Below are positions 4,925-11,334 of a DNA stretch of 13,815 nt, one piece after another. The stretch is from PALSA-1006 sp964532405. GTDB lineage: Bacteria > Pseudomonadota > Gammaproteobacteria > Burkholderiales > Gallionellaceae. Both the position numbers and the translations under genes were made by a program. Each line of letters begins with the position of its first letter. Positions within the stretch are counted from its first letter, which is position 1. The notes under the pieces are model-generated. The model saw nothing but the letters and a program-made list of their open reading frames with translations. It did no database searches and had not been told where the DNA came from. Location: contig CAZHIC010000049.1 of assembly GCA_964532405.1 (NCBI GenBank), forward strand, positions 1-13,815. Reading direction: 5' to 3'.

Positions 4925-7546
4925 TCAATCAAGTAATGTTTCAAACGCTCCGGTAAATTCCACATCCCGCGACACGCTGTTATAAAACGGCAAACCCCAT
5001 ACAGCGTATTTCTTGTTAGTCATTAGCTGTTCAATCTCAAAATGCTCTTTAATGCTGACCAAAAATTGCTCTTTCCACTCGTCAGCTTTGAGTAAGTGTA
5101 AACCCTTAGGCTCAATGAACACCTGATAGTGCATCGTGTCGCGTGGCTCTTTTCCAACCAAATACAAAACAAAATCTGGCTCCAGCGCCCGACCATCATC
5201 AAAGCTGTACAGCTTGAAATGTTTTTCGTTTCGTATCAGGTAAGCATCCGAATATTTCTTTTTTAGGTCGTCATGCCGCTTATCAATAAACTTGATGAGC
5301 AGCTTTTCTTCTGATGTTCCGAAACAATCATCGAACACGTACCAATCGCGCTTGCTCAAATCGAGGTGGTAAGCCGTTCCTCCCGCATCATTCATTGACC
5401 TGCCAAACTCCTTGTCGCCCCCATCATCCAGCATGAAGTTCAAGGTCTTGTCGGTGAACGTATCCTTGAGCATGTAGGGCTTGAATAATTTCGTCCCCTT
5501 GAATTCCACCTTGTCGGATGCAATCACCTCTGCGATGACCTCCAGTATCTGAGTCGCAGCATCCAGCTTTTCGTCTGGCGTGAGATTTTCAATCTGTTCC
5601 GGTAAGCCTGACACTTCAAGTTTTATTTTGCCAAGATAGCGCTCGGCGGTAATAAATTCCGTCATCGAACGAAGCTGCGGCAAATGCAGTTTCAGATTGT
5701 CGAACTCGTAGAAATCCAGACGCTGTGTCGCCTTGCGCACGATGGGAATACCGAAACTCAACAGATCATAGTCTTTCACTTTTCGCTCTGCACCAGCCTT
5801 GTCCACAACACCCGCCTCGAACGCCACCGTTGACTTGGTATAGCCCGTGCGTAGCTGTACCTTATGCCGCTGGTTAATCAAACTACCATCCAGCCCGTCT
5901 ATGTCCGCACGATCATATTTCTGCCGTCCATTCAGAAAAATGTGCCCTGCCTTGTAGAGCGGCGTGGCCTTGAAGGTTTCCTTTAGCCTGATTTTTCGCT
6001 CCCGCGTTTCCTTCGCCTTGATGCCCAGCTCCTGCAATGCCGTGTTCAGCTCCTGAATGTATTTTGGGTTATAGGCACTATGGTAATAAAGCTCTTCGCA
6101 CACGCGCAGTTCGTTATCCAAGTCCGCGTCAAACTTGCGCCCATGCAACGGCTGGTCGTCGGACAGCTGGAATGGGCAGTAGCGCGCGCCACGTCCTATC
6201 AATTGCGCCTCGCTCATGGTCGTCTTGCCGACCTTACCCGCCTTGCTGTCGCGCCTGTCATACAAACGCACGATGTCAAACAGGTTAAGCACGTCCCAGC
6301 CCTCATTGAGCTTGTCCACGGCAAATACGGCACGGTATTCGTTCCGCTCATCCTCCAACGAATTGACGGCAAGCTGCTTGGCCTCGCTCTCCTCCTTGCT
6401 GTTCACCGAGATGAGCTTGTCTTCTGAAAAATCCTCTTTCAATTCGATGACAAGGTTTTCCATCGTGATGCTCTGCGCAGCGAAGTAAGCGAACATCCTT
6501 TCAAGCGTTGTGTCGGTCGTCTTGGAACGAATCGCATCAAGCGTACTGGCCTGCAAGCCCTGAATACCATCCCTGAATTCCTCAAAGAAGGCTTGGCTCT
6601 CTTTGATGGTCTTGGACTTGAACAACATCACCGGCTTGATGTGCTTCTTGTTCTTCTCGAAAATTTTGCGCCGATACTGGCTCAAAAGCACTGCCTGCAT
6701 TGCACGATCAAATGGTTGCAAGTCTGCCTGCAATACCTTTACTTCTTTTGAATAGCCATCCTTGCGAAACTCTTTCAACGGGTAATCGAATATCAGCTTG
6801 GACTTGTATTTCGCCGCCAGATTTTCATCCGTCAAATCCACGGTGGCGGTAAATTCCAGCAACACGTTATCTTCATGTGCCCTAAAAATGCGTTCTACCG
6901 TACCTTCCCAGCTCATCACCTCAAACATCTCATCCTGTGTCGGCTGCCCCTTCTTGGTATCCGCGTTGATGTGGTGCGCCTCGTCTGAAATCAACACGAT
7001 TTTCTGATCCTCAAAATCATCGTATGTCAGGCCATTTTCGCGCGGCATGTTCAGGCTCATGTGCAAGCCTTGAATGGTCGAGAACACGATATTGATGTCG
7101 TCCTGATTCGCCGCCTGAAAATTTTCCACCTCGCGCACCGTCACGCGCTTGTCGCCAAAACCCACGCTCTCAGCAAACAAATACTTGCCCGATTGCGCAT
7201 TCAGGAAATTATCGCGCGTCTTGTTGATGATGTTCGTGCTGTTCACGAAAAACAAAAAATTGCGGAAGCCCTTCTCATACAAATACAAGATCAAGCCAGC
7301 CATCATCAACGTCTTGCCGCTACCCGTCGCCATATGGAATAGCAACTGGTAGTTCTGGCGCGGTTTTCCGTCGAACGCTTCTTGCCAGTAATTCAGGAAA
7401 AATTGGAAAGCTTTTTGCTGATACGGGCGCATAGGAAAGGTTGGATTCAGATTGCCAGTAATGCAATTAGGCAATTCTGTTTTTTCGATATTCTTTTTCC
7501 CAAGCTCCAGTTGTAGCAACTCATAAAGGGGCTTTACCTCGCTCAT
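4925..7546 (-). CDS. res: Type III restriction endonuclease subunit (Res), helicase-nuclease
   Basis: Res joins Mod in a complex that uses ATP to move or signal along DNA and cuts when two unmodified sites are suitably oriented. The 873 residues show a superfamily 2 helicase core: Walker A ATGSGKT at 73-79, DEAHH at 188-192, TATVDL at 233-238 and QLIGRGARY at 448-456. The C-terminal nuclease carries Pro790-Asp791 and Glu812-Pro-Lys814 (EPD, then IEPKG), the PD-(D/E)xK pattern of Type III enzymes. All key residues are present, so it is probably active. The start lies 11 bases after the mod stop, and its ribosome site (GAGG) overlaps that stop, so translation is coupled to mod. It ends facing dnaJ. 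A Type I HsdR is unlikely because there is no specificity subunit and mod is of Type III layout. Confidence 0.93.
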   Translation of the reverse strand: MSEVKPLYELLQLELGKKNIEKTELPNCITGNLNPTFPMRPYQQKAFQFFLNYWQEAFDGKPRQNYQLLFHMATGSGKTLMMAGLILYLYEKGFRNFLFFVNSTNIINKTRDNFLNAQSGKYLFAESVGFGDKRVTVREVENFQAANQDDINIVFSTIQGLHMSLNMPRENGLTYDDFEDQKIVLISDEAHHINADTKKGQPTQDEMFEVMSWEGTVERIFRAHEDNVLLEFTATVDLTDENLAAKYKSKLIFDYPLKEFRKDGYSKEVKVLQADLQPFDRAMQAVLLSQYRRKIFEKNKKHIKPVMLFKSKTIKESQAFFEEFRDGIQGLQASTLDAIRSKTTDTTLERMFAYFAAQSITMENLVIELKEDFSEDKLISVNSKEESEAKQLAVNSLEDERNEYRAVFAVDKLNEGWDVLNLFDIVRLYDRRDSKAGKVGKTTMSEAQLIGRGARYCPFQLSDDQPLHGRKFDADLDNELRVCEELYYHSAYNPKYIQELNTALQELGIKAKETRERKIRLKETFKATPLYKAGHIFLNGRQKYDRADIDGLDGSLINQRHKVQLRTGYTKSTVAFEAGVVDKAGAERKVKDYDLLSFGIPIVRKATQRLDFYEFDNLKLHLPQLRSMTEFITAERYLGKIKLEVSGLPEQIENLTPDEKLDAATQILEVIAEVIASDKVEFKGTKLFKPYMLKDTFTDKTLNFMLDDGGDKEFGRSMNDAGGTAYHLDLSKRDWYVFDDCFGTSEEKLLIKFIDKRHDDLKKKYSDAYLIRNEKHFKLYSFDDGRALEPDFVLYLVGKEPRDTMHYQVFIEPKGLHLLKADEWKEQFLVSIKEHFEIEQLMTNKKYAVWGLPFYNSVSRDVEFTGAFETLLD

Positions 7547-7557
7547 GGCTTACCCCC

Positions 7558-9399
7558 TCACAGATTAAAAAACTGCCGGTTTAGTTTCTTGTCTACTTCC
7601 GATATGGCATAGCTGGCATCGTCAATTTCGCTGTACGGCACGTATAGCAAGTTCTTGTCCAACACCTCGACCAGAAAGCGTTGCTGATCTGCAAAGGCAA
7701 GCCGTTCAAACTCGCTCGTATTCGCATCTATTATTTTCGGATTGAGTTTGTAGGAAAAGAAAGCGCGCTCCTGCATGACTTGCCATATTGCTTGCAGGTC
7801 TTCGCCACTCTTTGCTGCTTGTATCTGGTCGATGAATTCTTGATTCGCCTGGCTCAATTCGCAATACACAAAGCTGCCACCGCCTTGCCAATTAACTGCT
7901 TTAGAAATGCCGCCCTGCTCACCCGCAATGACTTTTTTAAGACGTTCCAGCGTGATGGTTTGAATGTAATCCATCTGCTCCACGCCAATGTAACGGCGAT
8001 TCATTTTGTGTGCGACGGCAGCGGTTGTGCCACTACCAAGATGAAAGTCGAGAACAATGTCGAACTCCTCAGTAGTGGCTTCTATCAAATATGAAAGAAG
8101 CTCTTCTGGCTTGGGATTAGAAAATAATTCTGGGGTGTTAAATAACTCGATGTTGACGTGCTTTGATGCGCTATCACTACTACCGTGATTTTCTAACAAG
8201 CTAGGATTTGCCGAATAGGTATCCTTATCATCGAAATCGTATATCTTTAATTTGATAACGCCTTCGTCAATTAAAAAGCGATTAGTTTTCTCAAGTTCTT
8301 CAGCAAGCGTTTTACCAATTTGCCATCTTTTGCCATCCCTAGGCTTCTGTCCGAGAATTTCGAACTTCATTGTTTCGCGCTTATAGCCACCTGCATCTTT
8401 TTTCTCAATAATTGTAGTTCTGTAATTCCCCAAAGCATCAGAACATGGATAGCTTCTTGTTTCTTTCAGACGAACCCGCTGCTTAACTCGCCCAGACGTT
8501 GTTCTCGCATAAGTTAAAACGTAATCGCACAGAGAGCTTACTTGTACACCTTCGACATTTGTTGAAGTAGATTTTTTCTTCCACAAAAAGGTGCATATAA
8601 AATTTTCTCGTCCAAATATTTGGTCACACATTACCTTTTGATACGCAAATTCAACATCATCTAAATTGACCATGATGATGCCATCACTACGCAAGATATT
8701 TTTCGCCACTTCGATACGATTACGCATAAACGTCAACCATGTAGAGTGATTAAAACTATCGTTGTATTTGAAGCTATCTCCACCTGTGTTATACGGCGGG
8801 TCGATGTAAATCAGCTTCACCTTCCCCGCGTACACCTTTCTGAGCGTATGCAACGCCAGTAGATTGTTGCCCTTGATAATGAGATTATCGTTTAGTGACA
8901 ACTCGGCGACGGAATGTTCACCGGTTTTGTCGTAACGCTTGAAACCAGTCAATACCTTGGGTGATAGCAAGCGGTCAATCTGATCCGGCGCAAGCGTCTC
9001 GTTCCAGAATACCTCGTTGCGCCTGGCATCTTCCTTGTCCTGCCCGCCTTCCAGCACGCAATCCTTATAAGGCCAAGACAGAACAACCTCCTTGCTCTCG
9101 GTAAGATATTCACCATTAGCGGTCAAGCCGATTTTGTTTTTGAAGGCGGTGTAGCTGTCGGGCAGAAACTGCTTGTTGCTGACGAATCGCTGGAACTTGA
9201 TTTTGTCGAACACCAGCACATCTTCGACTTCAACGAAAAAATGCTTCCTGATGGCATCGTGTTTCAGCAATTGCTTGATGAGGCCAGGATCAAGCGCCAG
9301 CGCCAATTCCACGACTTTATTTTTCAGCAACTTGCCTTCTACAACCAATCGGTTGTCTTGCTCCAGCAGGAGCGTCAGGTCATTCAGTAGGTTTTGCAT
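7558..9399 (-). CDS. mod: Type III DNA adenine-N6 methyltransferase subunit (Mod)
   Basis: Mod recognises the target site and methylates one adenine from S-adenosylmethionine; Res depends on it for specificity. The 613 residues have catalytic motif IV DPPYNTG at 200-206 ahead of the SAM-binding motif I (LDFHLGSGTTAAV, 450-462), the beta-class order expected for Type III Mod. The stretch between them (about 270-430) is the target recognition part. Residues 1-170 form an N-terminal helical region, and 500-613 probably contact the partner subunits. The ATG at 9399 has GAGGGG eight bases upstream. DNA of the recognition part is clearly poorer in GC than the rest (hand counts near 35% against 50-60%). 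The gene is the first of the mod-res operon and is divergent from an XRE regulator. Confidence 0.94.
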   Translation of the reverse strand: MQNLLNDLTLLLEQDNRLVVEGKLLKNKVVELALALDPGLIKQLLKHDAIRKHFFVEVEDVLVFDKIKFQRFVSNKQFLPDSYTAFKNKIGLTANGEYLTESKEVVLSWPYKDCVLEGGQDKEDARRNEVFWNETLAPDQIDRLLSPKVLTGFKRYDKTGEHSVAELSLNDNLIIKGNNLLALHTLRKVYAGKVKLIYIDPPYNTGGDSFKYNDSFNHSTWLTFMRNRIEVAKNILRSDGIIMVNLDDVEFAYQKVMCDQIFGRENFICTFLWKKKSTSTNVEGVQVSSLCDYVLTYARTTSGRVKQRVRLKETRSYPCSDALGNYRTTIIEKKDAGGYKRETMKFEILGQKPRDGKRWQIGKTLAEELEKTNRFLIDEGVIKLKIYDFDDKDTYSANPSLLENHGSSDSASKHVNIELFNTPELFSNPKPEELLSYLIEATTEEFDIVLDFHLGSGTTAAVAHKMNRRYIGVEQMDYIQTITLERLKKVIAGEQGGISKAVNWQGGGSFVYCELSQANQEFIDQIQAAKSGEDLQAIWQVMQERAFFSYKLNPKIIDANTSEFERLAFADQQRFLVEVLDKNLLYVPYSEIDDASYAISEVDKKLNRQFFNL

Positions 9400-9436
9400 C
9401 TGCCCATCCCCTCGATTTAGCTTTTGTTATTCCGCA

Positions 9437-9465
9437 ATTCTACGTTTTTCGTAGAACATAAACAA
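9437..9465 (-). promoter_or_regulatory. Predicted promoter of the mod-res operon
   Basis: On the minus strand TTGTTT (9465-9460), 17 bases, then TAGAAT (9442-9437) gives a good sigma-70 pair, with a start near 9430 and a leader of about 30 bases to the mod ATG. The inverted repeat described separately covers the spacer and the -10 box. Confidence 0.55.
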
Positions 9466-9477
9466 AGCCAATCTACG
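9438..9477. promoter_or_regulatory. Operator-like inverted repeat plus third half-site between mod and the XRE gene
   Basis: TTCTACG (9438-9444), TTTTT, CGTAGAA (9450-9456) is a perfect 7-base inverted repeat. A third TCTACG half-site lies at 9472-9477, exactly 33 bases from the first. The first pair sits on the -10 box and spacer of mod, and the third lies 13 bases before the XRE ATG. The layout fits a regulator that controls both divergent units. Confidence 0.6.
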
Positions 9478-9489
9478 AATATCGGAGAC

Positions 9490-9822
9490 ATGGGCAAAGC
9501 CTCTCCTCCTGCAAAGTCGTTGTTTGGCCGTCGCTTGCGCGAGGCACGGTTACGCGCGGGAATCGCTCAAGACAAGCTGGGCGTGATGATTGGGTTGGAC
9601 GAGGGGAGTAGTAGCGCACGCATGAGCCGCTATGAAAACGGTGTGCATGAACCGGCTTTTGTGTGGGTCGAGAAAATGGCTGATGCCTTGGGAATTCCCG
9701 CAGCTTATTTTTATTGCGGCGATGACAGGCTTGCGGAAATCATGCTGACCTATTCGGCTTTATCTGAAAAGAAGCGCAAATCGTTATATGCCTACGCTAC
9801 CGACCTGATCGGTACGGTGTAA
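9490..9822 (+). CDS. XRE/Cro-type helix-turn-helix regulator, likely controls the R-M locus
   Basis: This 110-residue protein is essentially one helix-turn-helix domain (residues 10-75). LFGRRLREARLRAG is helix 1, AQDKLGVMIG (26-35) the scaffold helix, SSARMSRYENGVHEP (41-55) the recognition helix and turn, followed by LGIPAAYFYC. The C-terminal 30 residues are helical and may dimerise. The ATG at 9490 is preferred over an in-frame TTG at 9424 because the operator-like repeat would otherwise be coding. The only ribosome-site candidate (GGAG) is unusually close, two bases from the ATG, so expression may be weak. It is divergent from mod-res. Control proteins of this fold regulate many R-M operons, and that role is inferred here from position and the repeat. 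It could instead be an unrelated regulator. Confidence 0.85.
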   Translation: MGKASPPAKSLFGRRLREARLRAGIAQDKLGVMIGLDEGSSSARMSRYENGVHEPAFVWVEKMADALGIPAAYFYCGDDRLAEIMLTYSALSEKKRKSLYAYATDLIGTV

Positions 9823-9839
9823 CTCACGTAAGGCGTGAG
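9823..9839. terminator. Small hairpin between convergent XRE and pemK genes
   Basis: CTCACG (9823-9828) and CGTGAG (9834-9839) enclose a five-base loop immediately after the XRE stop. It is symmetrical, so it could serve either convergent gene, but no U-tract follows. The next 39 bases to the pemK stop hold nothing recognisable. Confidence 0.35.
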
Positions 9840-9878
9840 GCATCAATTAAAAGAAGCACGTTGCACCGTACAAGCTGG

Positions 9879-10244
9879 TCAATCCCGTGCCGGATCAATC
9901 ACACTCACTACCCGCGCAACAATTTCACTTACCGTTACCTCATCCAGCGTTTCAATAAACTCCGCTGTTCCTGCGCGTGTGCTGGCATTCAGATCAAATG
10001 TGCGCACTTGATTGCACACCGCCACGCCATGGGTATCATGCCCGGAGATGGCAACGGTTAGCCCCATCTCGCGCATCGCCGCGCCGCCGCTGGTGACGGG
10101 AACCAGCATGGCAACGCCGAGAGCGTTGATCTCTTTCGGAGTGATGACGACGAAACGATGCCGATCTTTCATTTCCTGCCCTGCAACCAGATTGGGGTTC
10201 ACCCAATAGACATCGCCTTGCTGTGGAATATGGCGGCGTATCAT
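9879..10244 (-). CDS. PemK/MazF-family endoribonuclease toxin (ChpB/Kid-like)
   Basis: Proteins of this family cut mRNA at short specific sequences and stop growth unless bound by a MazE/PemI-type antitoxin. The 121 residues show the whole CcdB/MazF-like fold: PQQGDVYWVNPNLVAGQE (7-24), RFVVITPKEIN (30-40), VPVTSGG (48-54) and the conserved QVRTFD (79-84), with Arg81 in the position usually needed for catalysis. No frameshift or missing motif is seen, so it is likely functional. Its ATG overlaps the stop of the short reading frame upstream (ATGA), the normal antitoxin-toxin coupling. That upstream frame, however, keeps only the end of an antitoxin. It is convergent with the XRE gene. Confidence 0.92.
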   Translation of the reverse strand: MIRRHIPQQGDVYWVNPNLVAGQEMKDRHRFVVITPKEINALGVAMLVPVTSGGAAMREMGLTVAISGHDTHGVAVCNQVRTFDLNASTRAGTAEFIETLDEVTVSEIVARVVSVIDPARD

Positions 10245-10360
10245 GCGATTTGGTTCCCTATCGCATCACCTTCGCGCGCCCAAGCCGTTTCGGCATTCAA
10301 CTCTGCCATGCGTTTTGGCGTAGCGCCCTGCAACAACTTGGATTTCGCAGGGATGCTGCT
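10241..10360 (-). pseudogene. Degraded MazE/PemI-type antitoxin, only the C-terminal tail left
   Basis: Directly before the toxin gene, and sharing ATGA with it, an open frame runs from an in-frame TGA (10361-10363) to the stop at 10241. Its last residues, NAETAWAREGDAIGNQIA, preceded by KLLQGATPKRM, match the linker and toxin-binding tail typical of antitoxins that pair with PemK/ChpB-like toxins. The N-terminal AbrB-like DNA-binding half should lie upstream but is not recognisable in any minus frame back to 10548. The first ATG in frame (10309) would make a 22-residue peptide with only a distant, weak ribosome site. It may be a dead gene or a minimal peptide that still binds the toxin. Confidence 0.65.
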
Positions 10361-10548
10361 TCAATTTCAATCGCGGGTTTTGGGTATACAGTAGCACGGG
10401 AAAACGCATTATGAATAGCGAAAGTACCTGTGTATAAAATCAGATTCTCCTTAGAGGGAATCGGATTTTTCCTGCCGATTAACTATCCCGGCGAATGATG
10501 ATTTCAATGCCATAATGAACGGCGAAAAACTAAACCGTTAGCACGATC
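10361..10548 (+). promoter_or_regulatory. Gene-free leader before pcm: possible promoter and two overlapping hairpins
   Basis: No gene is seen in these 188 bases. TATAAA (10433-10438) is a good -10 box for pcm but lacks a clear -35. Downstream, GATTCTC (10443-10449) can pair with GGGAATC (10456-10462), and AATCGG (10459-10464) can pair with CCGATT (10475-10480). The two stems share 10459-10462, so only one can form at a time. The first is followed by GGATTTTT. This might be an attenuator-like arrangement or chance. There is no ribosome site of note at pcm. Confidence 0.35.
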
Positions 10549-11244
10549 ATGATGACTATTTTCCAATCTGGTTTCAGTAACAAAAATCTTGAGCGGCAGC
10601 GCCGCCATCTGCTGTCCGTGATTGCGGAAGATGCGGCCATGACATCAATCGACACGGGGCGCAGCGTCGTCTCCGATAAAGTCATGGCGGCGCTGGGCAA
10701 GGTGGACCGCCGCAATTTTGTACCCGACGATCAAATCGTTTTCGCTTATGAAAATCACCCGCTACCTATCGGCCACGGCCAGACGATTTCTCAACCCTAC
10801 ATCGTTGCGCTTATGACCGACCTGCTCGATCTTCATACAACGGATCGCGTGCTGGAAATAGGCACCGGGTCGGGTTATCAGGCTGCGGTGTTATCCGAAC
10901 TGGTGGAGCATGTTTACTCCGTCGAAATAGTCGAAGCGCTCGGCGTGCAGGCACGCGAAAAACTTGCGAGGATGGGCTACCGGAATGTTTCGGTGAAGAT
11001 CGGCGATGGCCGGGATGGATGGCCGGAACATGCCCCCTACGATGCCGTTATCGTCACTGCCGCACCGGATGAGATTCCGCCGGAGCTGGTGCAACAACTC
11101 AAACCCGGAGGCAAGATCGTCATCCCGTTGGGGTCGGCTTACGGCTATCAGGACTTGGTGCTGGCAACGAAACATCCCGATGGACGCCTCGCCATTCGGC
11201 GTGTGCTGCCGGTGAGCTTTGTACCCCTCGTCGGCGGAAGCTAA
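10549..11244 (+). CDS. pcm: Protein-L-isoaspartate O-methyltransferase
   Basis: Pcm methylates abnormal L-isoaspartyl residues from S-adenosylmethionine so that damaged proteins can be repaired. The 231 residues include the family block PIGHGQTISQPYIVALMT (73-90), SAM-binding motif I VLEIGTGSGYQAAVL (101-115), GDGRDGW (152-158), YDAVIVTAAP (164-173) and LKPGGKIVIPLG (184-195). It ends with SFVPLVGGS, as usual. The N-terminal 40 residues carry the helical RRHLLSVIAEDAAM segment. Two ATG codons stand together at 10549 and 10552 and neither has a clear ribosome site, so the exact start is open by one residue or, less likely, lies at Met31. It is followed 90 bases later by the Lon-like protease gene in the same direction, which suggests joint transcription in protein maintenance. 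Confidence 0.94.
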   Translation: MMTIFQSGFSNKNLERQRRHLLSVIAEDAAMTSIDTGRSVVSDKVMAALGKVDRRNFVPDDQIVFAYENHPLPIGHGQTISQPYIVALMTDLLDLHTTDRVLEIGTGSGYQAAVLSELVEHVYSVEIVEALGVQAREKLARMGYRNVSVKIGDGRDGWPEHAPYDAVIVTAAPDEIPPELVQQLKPGGKIVIPLGSAYGYQDLVLATKHPDGRLAIRRVLPVSFVPLVGGS

Positions 11245-11334
11245 ACTCTCAGCACACCCTGATGTATTGCAAGGATCATAAACTCGCGTTAATGGTTACA
11301 ATTCAAATACTCTTCGTGCCGCCCGGATTTTAAA

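Noticed and set aside
9424..9489. TTG start at 9424 for a longer XRE regulator
   Set aside because: The extra 22 residues would be encoded by the operator-like repeat and show no helix-turn-helix sequence. The ATG at 9490 gives the usual protein.
10361..10445. Search for the missing antitoxin N-terminus in the other two minus frames
   Set aside because: One frame stays open and reads KPAIEIEAASLRNP near the junction, but it does not resemble an AbrB/MazE DNA-binding domain well enough to call a simple frameshift.
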